A stretch of 64,000 nt of DNA from Euptelea pleiosperma (GCA_035048495.1 CM068543.1:29315751-29379750); one strand, 5' to 3'; shown: positions 11,441-23,118, numbered from the stretch's first letter. Program-made: numbers and translations. Notes: a model not told the origin generated them from the sequence alone.

Positions 11441-12930
11441 GTTTTGAAAATTTATAAAAAAAAGAAAGATAACCAAACGCCCTTTCAAATGGCGTTTAGA
11501 TTTGTGATTACCAAAATACCTTGTATGACCGTGACAAACGCCCTTTGAAAGGGTATCCATAAACTTCAAATGCTCTTTTAAAAGAAGTCAATTAAAAATA
11601 TTAAAATTCAATAAAACGAAGCACTTGGTGTGTCAATTCTTACGTTAAAAATAAACTATAAAAAAAACTCTACTCCAACATATAAATTACAAATCAAAAT
11701 GATTTTAACTATGAGAATTTGACCATTATTTGGGTATAAGGATTTAAAGGTTTGAAATCACTAATCATGTTGATTTTTGGTTTGTACGCAACCCAAAGTA
11801 CAATTTTGGCCAATGACAAACATTGATGATGGACCATATTATGTGCCACGAGTCATTCTTAGAGGCCACGTGTCACTCTTAGACACCCTTAGTTGTTAAG
11901 TTTGGATGCGGCAAAAGTTCGACACAGGAAACATTCGAGTATAATTCGATTCCAAGCTTAAAAAATTCGAACAATAATTCGTTCAAAAATTTTAGGAACG
12001 ACAAAATTTCGTAACCATATTTATTCGTGTTTAATTTGTCTATGATCCAAAATTTTGATGTTAAAAATTAACAACCAAAATAGTAAAATATGTAATACTT
12101 AGAAGATATTAAAGTATAGGACTGTTGACAGGTCCCCACTTACTGGACTAGTTAACAAACGGTTAATATAAGCTTGTATAGGGTTGCATACTGCAAAATT
12201 AAAAATTAAAAGTGAATTGTGAATTGTGAGAGAGATTAGAGTTTTAGGCCTGGTCACTGTGGTGTGGCTATGTGGGCCCAATGAGAGAAGGGAGAAATAG
12301 AAAGAGAAAAAGAGAGTACTAACCTGTTTGGCAACCAACAACAATATAGACTAGAGTTGCAACTTGCAAGTGGAGTCATGCAATGGGGGCTACGGATTGC
12401 ACAAGGAGGGAGGTGTGATAAGGGAGAGAGATCAGAGTAAAAGGGGTAGGATCTGTAGGGACCATTAGGGGTTTTTTTTTTCTTCTTTTAATCCAGTTTT
12501 TCATCATTTTAAAACTTAATTAAATCGACCGAATTAATCGCTAAAAAGTCATATTCGCATTCTATTCGTGAACCCCTATAAAATTGTGAATTATTAATAT
12601 TTGTTCATGTGTTCGTCGGAAAAGTACGAATACACCTACATACCAAAATTCATCTTGATTAGTAATTTATATCCGTTGGATTAAAGTATTTTCATAGTTT
12701 ATTTTTTAATCGTAAAAATCATTTTTTTGAAATTTTTCCAAAAAAAAGTCATTTCAAAGGGTGGCTACAACTTGTGGATGCGTTTTGAAAGGGTGTTTGC
12801 AACTTGTAAACACATTTTGAAATGGCGTTGGCTTGAGAAGGAAAAATGGGTATTTCAAAAAAATTTGTCTTCACAACAACTGATGCCCTTTGACAGGGAG
12901 TTTGGTTATCTTTTTATAAATTTTCAGAAC
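11441..12930. mobile_element. Large foldback element, family FB-B, copy 1 (probable)
   Basis: The left edge (GTTTTGAAAATTTATAAAAA, then GATAACCAAACGCCCTTT) is matched in inverted form by the right edge (AGTTTGGTTATC, then TTTTTATAAATTTTCAGAAC). Further CCCTTT/AAAGGG pieces lie inside, along with an FB-A right-arm fragment (11690-11890) and an FB-A-like left-arm fragment (about 12640-12710). The segment 11890-12640 between them, rich in ATTCG words, may be another insertion. No coding capacity was seen. Confidence 0.45.
11690..11890. mobile_element. FB-A right-arm fragment
   Basis: It has the FB-A order: TTTTAACTATGAGAATTTGACC, a segment like TTGATTTTTGGTTTGTA, a degenerate TTTGGCCAAT block, and a CACGTG box at 11867-11872. 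Confidence 0.5.
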
Positions 12931-14873
12931 TTATTAATTGGTTCTTGTTTCACCATTGGTTCTTCATGTAGAATTAGTTCGGGTTTTACACTATTTTCAG
13001 TCTCCATGTCCCTTTTTGCATCTTCCACGGATTTAGACATGAACCTATGTTGCCACATCATAGCATGAGTTGTAGCCAAAAAGTCACACCATCTAACATT
13101 ATCACCATTTCAAGATTAAACACTTAATTTGATCAAAACAAATAGTTAGGCCAATAGGTTTGATAAAACAAAATTTTTAGAAATGTAAAACATGAGCAAT
13201 TTTTTCATAAAGCATGTAATTTTAAGAAAATAGGATTTTTCTTAAAACTCATATTTTCATCGATTTTTATCAAATAAAAGATGGTAATATATTTTAAATA
13301 CTTAATGCAATACATTCTATCAGTTTCATGAAGTTGGGCCCAAAATATTACCTCGAAATCCCGTTTTGTCATGTTTAGGCCACAAAAAACTAATGGTTTC
13401 AGAAAATTGTGAAGTTCCGGAAAAAAAAATCAATTTTGTAATCTTATTTAAAATGAGGAAATCAAATTCTAATTTTAAAGAGAAAAAATGCATGAATGGA
13501 AAGCATGGAAATAAAACATCTTTAGCTAGTTATCCAGCGAAGATCGTTATTTAGTTCTTCGATGGATTCGAACATCAGTTCTTCCTTGTAATAAATAAAG
13601 TCATCTCTCGCATCTTCTTCAGGAATATCTAATGTCAGTCGAAGTAATGTAAAATGTATACATCATTTCCTCAATTGATCACTATTTCAATATCAAAAAA
13701 ATTACGTCATAGTCATAGGCTAGTGCCCACGATAAGGGTTGAACTCGCAAAGCTCTTCGATCAAAATAGGCTTGGATTGGATTTGCTCTAAAACCACTGT
13801 TGAAATAGGAAAAATCAACTTTCGATTGATAAAAAAATCTCAGAAAATAAGCAAAAAAGTAGAGAAAATAAGAAAAAAGTGTACTAATGAAAATGATGAA
13901 TGTGATCTCCCAATCTGAGACCAAGTACAAGGATGAAAAGCTAAAGCGAATGACATTGACAGGACTCCCCAACCGCCTAGGTTTGCAAGCGTGGACTCCT
14001 CAACAATTGGCTAGCTCCTACGATGATTATTTCCCAGTTGGAGAATAATCAAAGGTGAGAGAATAAGGAGAGCAAACTCTACCCGAATCTTCACTTGTGA
14101 AGAGAAACACAACCCAAAGGAGGAGAAAGCTCTCTATTTTCTACAACTTCTCAAAGAAGACAACAAAAGGCTACTTCTCTACATAAATTATAATTTTGCT
14201 CTTAAAAAATGAATTTTTTGAATAATTCGTGAATTGTTTTATATGTGAATTATTCTGTTAATCCTAAAATTCCAAAATTTTCTTAGCAATTGAAAATTTT
14301 GTTTGTATCATATTTAAAAAAAAAATTAAGATTATAATTCGCGCATAATTTGTGAACTCAGCAACCAGGGTTTTGTCCACCTTAGAACTAAATTTCTATG
14401 GATCAATGTTTTGAAAACTGGATCGGAAAATTCAACTACTGAACTGGATTTAAAGATAGTGACCAAGAATTTTATGACTTTCCTTATATTTTAAATAAAT
14501 TATTTTTCATAGTCCTAGTTCCTAGGTTCAGGTATGGGAAAAGTTCAAGAAGAATTCTGACTTTTCATTCAAAAATCCATTCAATAATTGGGCAAAAAAG
14601 AAGTTTAATAAATTATATTCCCTCTAATTTTTTTGAATAATTCAGAAACTAAACATGAATTATTCGGCTAACATAAAAATTCGTGATATTAACCAAACAA
14701 TTGAAGAGTTTTTGTTTCCTTTGAAAAATAAAATTGGTCAACTCTTTGGTGCCCTTAAGAATCTTAATATCTAGTGCACGATTGGTTACTAAAATCAATG
14801 AAAACGTTTTTAACATTAATGAGGGTACGGATTTTTTTAAAAAGTTACCAACTAAGATTCTTGCATTTTAGAT
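12931..14873. other. Unassigned AT-rich DNA
   Basis: No gene is recognised. A less AT-rich patch at about 13700-14170 looks more structured than its surroundings, but it has no LTR ends or protein motif that I can name. Confidence 0.35.
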
Positions 14874-15711
14874 TTTTTTACGGAAAATTTCATAAACGAA
14901 AATTAATTTAAATATATTTGCAAAAACAAAAACGACTTTCTAACATTTACAAAAAAAAAGTAACTAAACGCCCTTTGAAAGGGCGTCTTTGCCTGACAAA
15001 AATTAAAGCTGAAAAAAAGGCTGACAATTCTGCATTTTCAGCTGACAATTCTGCTGTCAAAACTTAAAGCTAAAAAGGCTGACAAACTCCCTTTTAAAGG
15101 GCGTCTATACCTGACAGAAGCCCTTTGAAAGGGCGTTTTCCCTTAGAGCATAAAACTTCTGTCACAATACGAGCCACATGTCACACTCTTAGTGGATGCT
15201 GACCGTATGGATGTTTGGCCAATCCCTAAGTGGACGTGCAAACCAAAAATCAGCCTAATTAATAATTTACAACCTTTGGATCTTTGCACTCAAATAATGC
15301 TCAAATTCATACGGTAAAAATCAACCCATGAAAATAACTTCAATCCAACGCTTATAAACCACTGATGATGTTTATTTTTGGCGTATAGGTCCACCTAGTG
15401 AGTGGCCAAACATCCATACGGTCAGCATCCACTAAGAGTCTGCCACGTGACTTGTATTGTTACAGAAGTTTTATGCCTCTATGGGAAAATGTTCTTTAAA
15501 AGGGCGTCTGTGAGGTGTAGACCCCCTTTTGCCTTAATTTTTGACAACAGAATCGTCAGCCTCTTTTTCAGCCTTAATTAGTTTTTGTCAAGAAGAGACG
15601 TCCTTTCAAAGGACGTTTAGTTACTTTTTTTTCTAAATGTCAGAAAATCATTTTTGTTTTTGTAAATACATTTAAATTTATTTTTGTTTATGAAATTTTC
15701 TATTTTTTTTA
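14874..15711. mobile_element. Large foldback element, family FB-B, copy 2
   Basis: The outer arms are long imperfect inverted repeats. GGAAAATTTCATAAACGAAA on the left pairs with the reverse of TTTGTTTATGAAATTTTC on the right, and AGTAACTAAACGCCCTTT pairs with the reverse of AAAGGACGTTTAGTTACT. Near-palindromes of the form ACGCCCTTTGAAAGGGCGT occur at about 14966, 15086, 15120, 15491 and 15598. The centre is occupied by a complete FB-A copy. No open frame was seen. Confidence 0.7.
15145..15480. mobile_element. Foldback MITE FB-A copy 2, nested in FB-B copy 2
   Basis: The ends AGAGCATAAAACTTCTGT (left) and ACAGAAGTTTTATGCCTCT (right) are inverted repeats. Inside, both arms carry GGATGTTTGGCCA and its reverse complement. 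This is the most symmetric FB-A copy in the window. A CACGTG box lies at 15444-15449. Confidence 0.8.
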
Positions 15712-15770
15712 TTATAAAAAGTTATTATGGCTCTTCTTTGTCATAAAAGTCACTACCACATGAATTATTG

Positions 15771-15834
15771 ATCGACTATAAAAGGAATAATTCGACACAA
15801 AAGGACCTGTTGATGAACTCTTTTTATAGTCGAT
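15771..15834. repeat. 13-bp perfect hairpin
   Basis: ATCGACTATAAAA (15771-15783) is the exact reverse complement of TTTTATAGTCGAT (15822-15834), with a 38-nt loop. Function unknown. Confidence 0.7.
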
Positions 15835-15959
15835 TGACAGAAACATGTCGATTTTGAGTATCGAAGTGTAGTAACCAGCTGGACGGCTCAACCATTAAGC
15901 GATTGAAACAACTGCCTAAAGTCGTGCATGTCATCTAACCCTCAACTCATGGCAGACTA

Positions 15960-16120
15960 TTAGAGGACTCTGACCGTATGGATGTTTGGCCAATTCCTAA
16001 GTGGACCTACAAACCAAAAATCAGCCTGATTAATGATTTATAGGCGTTGGATCTTTGTACCTCAAATACTGCTCAAATTCCCACAGTTGATATCAACCCA
16101 TGAAAATAAGTGCAATCCCA
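15960..16120. mobile_element. FB-A left-arm fragment
   Basis: It matches the FB-A left arm (GACCGTATGGATGTTTGGCC, then ACCAAAAATCAGCCTGATTA). The right arm is missing, so this is a truncated copy. Confidence 0.65.
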
Positions 16121-16723
16121 TGGAGTGGGGGGTTATTGTGAGAGAAAAATGACTAGTTTTTTTTAATTAATTTTAATTTATATTAATATTTCAAATAAAA
16201 TAAGCTGCAATTAAGGTTTTCGCCTTAGGCCTCAACTTGTATTGATACGGAACTTGTAGTAAACTTTTGTGCACACCGAAGAAAAGCCCGATAAAATATT
16301 CGTGAACTTAGCAACTAGGGTCGACATTTGTCTGGTTTAATGATCGGTCAGTTTTCAGAACACTGCTAGATAATCCTCAAATTCAGTAAGTAGAACGAGT
16401 TAAGCATCAAATCGATCATATTTCAACTAAATTCTTCCTAAAAATCCTAGGTTTCTATCGTAGAGGTTCTTGATATATAGGAGATCTATAATTGAAGACA
16501 CTTTGTATGTGAAGTCCTCAACGTCGCTCTCACTGTGTGTCTTGCAGCAATGCAAAAGTTGTCACCCTATGTCCCTGTCCTGACTCATGATCTCATAGAA
16601 TATCTCTGTGGACTTACCCCTCAAAACACAATATAGCATCGAGGCAGCCAACTTGACATGTCGGTATATGGTGTGACGACTTGTCTGATAGCCTGTCATT
16701 GAGGAACAATAGCATGATGCAAT

Positions 16724-17386
16724 TTTTTTTTTTGAAACCATGGGTATCCGGCCTTCTTAGAGCACCCGACTAGTCCCTCGGGGCATGATAGTCACCCCTT
16801 CCACACGTGTCGGAGATTACCCTACTCTTTCCGGGGGTGGCCCCAAGGAGAGTTGAACTCAGAACCATGGTTTTAAAAATGGCCGTTTAAACAGTTTAAA
16901 CGGCCTTTTAAACAGTAACGCCCCAAGCCCGTTTCCGTTTAAACCGTTTAAACCCGTTTTATCGGTTTTAAAAAAAACGGCCGTTTTTTTGTTTTAACGG
17001 CTGTTAAAATTGTTTAAATGGCCGTTAAAATCCTTTAAACAGCCATGTAATTTTGAAAAATTTTGTGAAAAAAAGGGCCATTAAAACCGTTTAATTCCAT
17101 TAAAATCCGTTTAAATCCGTTAAATTCCATTTTTTTTTTAAATTTTCAAATTTCAAAATTTGAATTTCAGCGCCACTTTTTCCGTTAAAATCGTTAAAAT
17201 CGTTTAATTCCGTTTTTTCCCATTTTTTTTCATTTTTGCCCCTGACCGTTCCAATCCGTTTAAACGGTTTAAACGGTAACGCCCCCAGTCCGTTTAACAG
17301 TTAAAACGGCCTCCTTTAAACCTTGCTCAGAACCTCCTACTTTTTCGAGTGGAGTCCTGGCCACCCCCACTCAACCCTTGGGGTTC
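16724..17386 (-). mobile_element. tRNA-type SINE, split by a hAT-like MITE
   Basis: An exact 13-bp direct repeat AGCATGATGCAAT (16711-16723 and 17387-17399) bounds this segment. On the minus strand it ends in a poly-A run (T-run 16723-16733 on plus). Without the MITE the body is about 195 bp, a usual plant SINE size. A Pol III B-box-like GTTCAACTC occurs on the minus strand near the MITE site. The A box is not clear. Long TSD, A-tail and small size together support a SINE. Confidence 0.75.
16866..17325. mobile_element. hAT-like MITE copy 1 with perfect 8-bp TSD
   Basis: A 460-bp element with ends CATGGTTTTAAA and TTTAAACCTTG, flanked by an exact 8-bp repeat CTCAGAAC (16858-16865 and 17326-17333). 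Eight-bp TSDs are typical of hAT elements. The interior is dominated by AACGG/CCGTT and GTTTAAAC words and is close to a reverse complement of the copy at 34686-35105. It lies inside a SINE. No transposase. Confidence 0.85.
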
Positions 17387-17565
17387 AGCATGATGCAATC
17401 AAATTACCATGAAGGACATTAATATCATATCCCCGTTTGTACTTTACTATATTAACAACTCAATATCAGCCTTTGGATTTTGGAATAGTGACATCATACA
17501 TACACATTTTTATGATATCATTAATCCCATATCTAACGGCTGAAATTGGACACAAAAACATGATT

Positions 17566-17925
17566 AAATTGGTCCTAGTTACTCTTCGGGATGGAGTGGA
17601 AGAAGGGCGGAGACTCTCGAACGAGGAAAAAGATCCAATGACTTCGAAAAGAGTTGAACGGGGAGCCGTATGAGGTAAAAATCTCATGTATGGTTCTGTA
17701 GAGTGACAGTAAGGGTGACTTATCTATCAACTTTTCCACTATCACCCCTAAAAAACCAAACTCTGCCTCACGTAAAGTTGTCGGAGTACGATTAACCTCT
17801 GGATTTGAAATCACTGCTTATATATCTGGTATTGGCCATAATTCACAAGAACGAACATTCCTTTTTTCTGTAGTCTCGGTAAAAGGAAGGGTTAAGGATT
17901 TACGCGGCATGTGAGATATCACATT
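17566..17925 (+). pseudogene. rps12: Plastid-derived rps12 exon with group II intron end (NUPT)
   Basis: 17663-17697 matches a group II intron domain V (GAGCCGTATGAGG, then ATCTCATGTA, then GGTTCTGTAG). From 17738 the frame reads [13 protein letters not shown], then [13 protein letters not shown], then GIGHN: the second exon of chloroplast ribosomal protein S12 next to its intron. After GIGHN a small insertion and a frameshift follow, then GRVKDL and, in another frame, RYHIVRG. It is therefore a decayed nuclear copy of plastid DNA, not a working gene. The intron-like part probably begins near 17566. The right limit is uncertain. Confidence 0.8.
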
Positions 17926-19844
17926 GTTCGAGGAAGACATTGAGGTGGTATTTATCAGAATATCCGTAGTTGGGTGAACGCCGACATATGTTTTCATACC
18001 CCAATATGCGTTAGCCAAAATGCCATGTGGTCGCCCGCGCGGGCCCAAGAAATCATATAATTCGGTATCATGCAAGCTACCGTATCATGCAAGCTACCGA
18101 ATCAACGGTCAAATAAAAAAAAATTGTTTCTATACTATTTTGAACTTTTTTTTTTATCTTACTCACACAAAATATATTGGGGCCACATTAGAGATTCCTG
18201 AATGACTAACAACCTGTTAAAACGTCTAGGGTTTGATATGATGCCTGTACTTGGGTCCTTGAACTTGCCCAGAGTAGTTAAAATTGGTCTTTCAAACTTG
18301 GTCAAAACTAAATTCTTAAGGGACACAATATGTGATTCAAATCTAAATTGGGAATGTGACCTGTCCATTTTGTTAGTGAGGGGTCCATGTCTTTCTCCTT
18401 GTGCATGCATGCATGCACAGTTTGAGAAAAATTGGTCAAAAGGAGGTCAAAGAAAAAAGGAGTACAAAAGCTGCTTTAAAGGTTCATAGGTTCTTATCAT
18501 TTGAGAGGTTGGTGAACCCACATTGCCCATCCTCTTGTGAGCATGGGATGGCCCATTCAAGCTGTCCTCCTCCACATCCCAAATCTATGGATACAATGCA
18601 CCTGCCTTCCCCCTCCCCTTCTAAAAATCATTCTCTATTTAACTTCTCAGTTTCAATCATTCACTATATGAATTGGCTACATCCCTGAGATATATCCATC
18701 CACTGGTAGGACCTGTCTCTAACTGTCCAGTGTCCTGCTCGTCTCCCGTCGTGTCGTCCGCGTCGTAAAATAAAAATGTCTGTTCTTTGTAAAAGCTTGT
18801 TGTCCCTCCAATCGGCAAAGTATACACATCGATCTGGACATTTCATTTGATGAGCTGTCACATTGCGATTAGTACTTAGCGCGTTATATATATGTATATA
18901 TATAGCACGCGTCAAGTGATCCTAATCATCCGACAGACGGGCTTTTCTAGAGGTTGCTGATAATGACTTGATTGTGATTTTATTGGAATTAGCCTACATG
19001 AAGCAATCAATATGGTTAATGGTTCGGCTATCCGATCAATGTATTGGGGGGTGTTTGGTAACAATGAACAACCCGATTACCGACTGCTCTAATGGATCCC
19101 AACGTGACCATTCGGCTCAGCTTTACTGGGTATTGGGGTATCAGTAGTAAATAGAAAACCTGTATACCTGAGTATCCGAATATGATCCAATTAAATTTCA
19201 GGCCCAAATACTTAGAGCTGAACCCAAATATATGCTGGGTAATCGGGTACCCGTTGACAGCATAATAACTATATAAGTAGCTTATGCCATGTTTGGATTA
19301 TTTATGTCAAGAAAAATACACAACCAGACCCTGAAGTTCATGTAAGCTATATGGTCCTATTGCTTAATGGGATATGATTTAAACAATATATACATCAAAT
19401 GATTTGATTTACGGGCCCCTCTACTTGGCGCTCTCTCGATTAATTCAACCGTGCAAGATATCGCTCGGCGCATATTCCTCTTTATCCCCAAATGCCCTAA
19501 GCTATTGCAACCACAAAAACAACAAAATTCGCAAACACACACGCACACGCAGATATTGGAAATTTGATGGTTAATAGAGAGAAAGGGATCGATAAATTGC
19601 TCTCACTGAATTGATCAAATTCGATTCGAAACATTCGGATTAGTAAAAATTGACCATTAATGTGGAGATAATATAAGCCTCAATCATTCATTGGTAAGTT
19701 TGAGTCCCACACATGTGTAGGGTAATAGGAGACAGATTTTATTTGAAGGAGAGAGAATATTCTGTTTTTTTTTTTTTTTTAATTAAGAAGAGAGCATTTT
19801 CATGTGGAGTCCATGGCAATGTGGAGTAAGGTCCAAAAGTAGAG
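17926..19844. other. Unassigned intergenic DNA downstream of the bHLH gene
   Basis: No gene recognised. 17926-18060 is moderately GC-rich and open on the minus strand but not identifiable; it could be more organelle DNA. A TGCATGCATGCATGCA run lies near 18402-18418. The 3' untranslated region of the bHLH gene must lie just left of 19845. Confidence 0.4.
18065..18098. repeat. 17-bp exact tandem duplication
   Basis: GTATCATGCAAGCTACC occurs twice head to tail (18065-18081 and 18082-18098), next to the plastid-like segment. Confidence 0.8.
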
Positions 19845-21504
19845 TCAAAAGGGCCATGTTGAGTGGAAGCAAGTGAGTCCTCCATATCCTTCCTTCACCA
19901 ACCTCTCCATATCCTGGACCTCATATGCATTTGTCCCCTGCAACATAAAACATCCAACATCATTCACTTTCATACTCCTGTACATACATACATGCATACA
20001 TATATATGTACATAGACATAGGTGTGGATCCCCCATCTCTTGATAGGCAACAGAATCCCCTTTTGGTCCATCTATCATATAGTAATTTGATGGTAAGCAC
20101 CTACGCATACATACATACATACATACATACATGTGTAAAGGCAATCTGAATAGGCTATATGTTTTAGTGAGAGTCTCAACCATGTCACTATTACATTCAA
20201 TTGCGCACTTTCCCGCTCGCACCTGAGCGCGACCGCTTCGTGCAGATTAGCCAAGCAAAACAAGCACACAATAATTTGAAGCAAATTTATTAAGACTAAA
20301 GCTCTTTGAACTTTTATAAAGTTCTTGAAGCTCACCTGCATTGTTTGTGTAGCTTCCATGTCCAAGTTGAAATCATAGAAAGAACTGGCTGCTGTAAGCT
20401 TCATAGAAAGAAACTACAAAAAAAATAAAGAAAGTTAGTGATTAATTTTAATAATTTTTCACACATTGAAAACAAATTTTCTTGGTCTCGCCACTCACCT
20501 CGACCTGGTTTTGTAACGATTGAACATAATTGATTATCTCGTCCAACATTACCGCCATTCCCATCGTCTGCAAATCATGATATACCCATTTTAGAAATAA
20601 AGAAAATACTTGAGATATATAAAAAGAAACTAAATTTTCAAACAAAAATTTGTGAATTAAGGACAAATAAAATGAAAAAATAAAATAATTTATGACAAAT
20701 TTCTTACCTTGTAGCATCCTGGAACAATGTCCTGTAGGCATCTTAGTCTCTCATTGATCTTCTCTCTTCTTACCTGATCCATACCAAAATCATAACTGTT
20801 AAATCACATTTTTAAATTTGTTTTATCCATAAACAGTTGGAGAAAATTTAATAATTGAAGAACCCAATTAAAATATTAAAATTTACCCTTTCTGCTAAAC
20901 TGTGACTGTCAGTAGCTTGGCCTCTTCTTGCTCTGACATGAATCACTTCCTTTGGTTTCTCCACTTCTTTCTCATTGTTCCTGCCTTTCTTTCCTCTCCC
21001 TAAGCACTGTAAACATCAAAACCAAACAAACCCACAAGCTCAAGACTCACAAAAACAGAGAGATGATCAAATGCATAAAAAACAAAAACCAAATCATACA
21101 TTTTTTCTCTTAATATTTTTGTCTCCTCCCAACCCAATTTTCGAAACTGGGGTAGAAGAGTTCCCTGAGCTGCTCTCTGATGCCTCCATCACCTTTCGCT
21201 TCTTGCTTCCATGGAGAACATCTTCAGCTTGAGCCACAGACTGAACAACTGGGATCGCATTCGAATCGTCGGTATGGAAAATATGCTGAAGATTATCAGA
21301 AAAGTTAATGGGGAATTCGGGTTGTTGTTGAACCAAGAAATTGTCATTAGAGAAACCCATGAAGCTCTGTTGACTCAAGCTGGGATTCTCCAACACACTT
21401 GGGTTCAGCTCTGCAAGCTGGTTTATTAGTTCCATGTTTGAATAAATCTCTAAGAAAGAGAGAGATGGCTTCAAGCTCTGCAAATCTCCTGCAAACTCAG
21501 CCAT
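19845..21504 (-). CDS. BEE3-like: bHLH transcription factor, BEE/HBI-like, six exons
   Basis: Coding exons on the minus strand: 21504-21100, 21006-20887, 20773-20708, 20567-20499, 20413-20336 and 19937-19845. All introns are GT-AG and in phase 0, giving 276 residues. Residues 1-135 are variable, with a KKRKV basic patch at 101-105. The bHLH domain spans about 162-225. Its basic region keeps the H-E-R triad (H170, E174, R178) expected for E-box/G-box binding. Helix 1 runs KINERLRCLQDIVPGC and helix 2 MLDEIINYVQSLQNQV. The C-terminus has ERLVKEGYGGLTCFHSTWPF. This bHLH sequence and end are typical of the Arabidopsis BEE1/BEE3/HBI1 group, nuclear regulators of brassinosteroid-promoted growth. 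The N-terminus (MAEF, then NMELINQLAELNPSVLEN) supports the chosen start. The exact orthologue is uncertain. Confidence 0.93.
20104..20133. repeat. (CATA)n microsatellite in intron 5 of the bHLH gene
   Basis: About seven CATA units in the 398-bp last intron. A second degenerate CATA tract lies near 19982-20010 in the same intron. Confidence 0.9.
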
Positions 21505-21544
21505 GAAATTTGAATTACAGAGCTTCTTAGAGATCCCAATGGGT

Positions 21545-21580
21545 GTTTAAATAATGGAGGGTATGAGAAAGAAGTTTATA
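21545..21580 (-). promoter_or_regulatory. Candidate TATA elements of the bHLH gene
   Basis: On the minus strand TATAAAC (21574-21580) and TTATTTAAA (about 21545-21553) lie 40-75 bp upstream of the ATG. The true transcription start cannot be seen. Confidence 0.35.
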
Positions 21581-21682
21581 GCTTTGGTTTTAAACTAATT
21601 ATCAGACATACTGCTTGGTGTAACAGTATGTGTGTTTTTCTTTAAAAAAAAATTAAAAAAAAAATGAGAAGCACTTGGTAGG

Positions 21683-21692
21683 GCCACGTGGC
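21683..21692. promoter_or_regulatory. Perfect G-box palindrome GCCACGTGGC
   Basis: A 10-bp palindrome with a CACGTG core about 180 bp upstream of the bHLH start codon. G-boxes are bound by bHLH and bZIP factors, including light and brassinosteroid regulators. Regulation of this gene through it is an inference. Confidence 0.55.
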
Positions 21693-21699
21693 AGTTTGA

Positions 21700-22605
21700 G
21701 CTTCTATGGTTGTGTTCCCTTGGTGGACTCCACATCCTTGAGATATATCCAGTAACATGGGCCCACCAGAAGCTTTTGGACTTAAACTGAAATAAATATA
21801 AAAGTTAGGTAAGGTTGAAAATATATGGAAATATTTATGGCCTTAGAATTTGATGTTAGTGCATTGCATGAGCAGTGTTGGAAATGACACAAATCTTAAG
21901 AAATGTGAACATTAAGGAAGTCGGCTTGTTTCTTTTCTCAATCCTTAGACTAGAATGTAAGTCTTATACAAATTAACTGGTGCACTTCTCTGTTGAATGG
22001 TTAGGATCATTTGATCAGTGTGCGTTTATTGGACCATGATCCATTGATTGGATGGTTTAGATCAATTTGCACATGCATAGTTGAATCTTTGATCGAATCA
22101 TTAAAGAATCGGACCGTGTAGCTTTGTCTTGCACAAATTTTAGCTTGTTTTGGAGTTACACTCAATTTTCTAGCATAAGTCTATATGAAGGGGTGTTTGT
22201 GTTTTGGCAAATTGGGTTCTCAAATGACTAAGATATCTTAGGGTCTGTTTGGAAACCCAAAAAATGAGGCCAGTTCAGGTTCAGTCGATCTAGCCTATGT
22301 ATGGTAACTGTGGGGGTCACTTTTTGAAAAGAAGTTGCAACATTGAACCAGTTCTTCCATCTCTGAATTGGGCTAGGGCCTGGAAACATGAGCTTACCAA
22401 ACAGGGTATTCACCATAGATGGGGTATTCACATCTAAGGTTTCATTTCTCATAAAAAGTGTATACCCTCCATTTAAGCCTTATGGGTTTGGTTTGACATT
22501 TTCATGGTAGGAGTTGTGAACCCATTTACTAGAGATTGTTTAATACCATTGAATGCCTTTCCCCTTTTTCATGCTTTTCATTTCCACACTCAAAAACCCC
22601 ATATA
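21700..22605. other. Unassigned upstream intergenic DNA
   Basis: No gene recognised. 22240-22410 starts GGGTCTGTTTGG and has ACCAAACAGGG near its right side, resembling hAT-MITE ends, but I found no matching TSD. Confidence 0.35.
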
Positions 22606-23118
22606 GTGAAAGTCAATTCAATTGGGAGTACATAGCAGCCATCACCAAGGGTTTGGGGGCATTGAGAAGGCAATCTTCATTGTAATGACCCCATGATTCA
22701 TGTGTTCCTGTTGTATGACACGTGTGTATATGACCTACACACGTGTTTAGGATCGAAAAGATCAGACCATCGCAAAGGGGTCGCCGCCCACTCTCCCTGA
22801 TGATCGCTACGTAAGAGTAAAATTCGCGACGTTGATGTAATATATGTTATGGAAACAGAGTGAAAGTTAATTCAATTGGGAGTACATAGCAGTCCTTAAC
22901 TAAGGGTTTTATGCATTGAGAAGGATATCTTCACTGTAATGAGCCCATGATTCATGCGTTCCTGTTGTATGGCACGTGTGTATCTGAACTATATACACAT
23001 GCTTAGGATGCATAGATCAGACCATTGCAAATGGGTCCATCCCCTCTTCCTGATGATCATGATTGTGACATAAGAGTAAAGTTCACGACGTTGATGTGAT
23101 GTATGTTATGGAAAGAGA
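22606..23118. repeat. Tandem duplication, 254-bp period
   Basis: Units 22606-22859 and 22860 to about 23118 share GTGAAAGT, TTCAATTGGGAGTACATAG, CATGATTCATG, GATCAGACCAT, GACGTTGATGT and ATGTTATGGAAA in the same order. Many substitutions separate them. No coding frame. Confidence 0.8.

Noticed and set aside
17818..18075. 85-codon minus-strand frame next to the plastid insertion
   Set aside because: It overlaps the rps12 remnant in antisense; no recognisable motif.
22240..22410. Possible hAT MITE with GGGTCTGTTTGG ends
   Set aside because: End-like words are present but I found no matching 8-bp duplication and the arms are too short to be sure.
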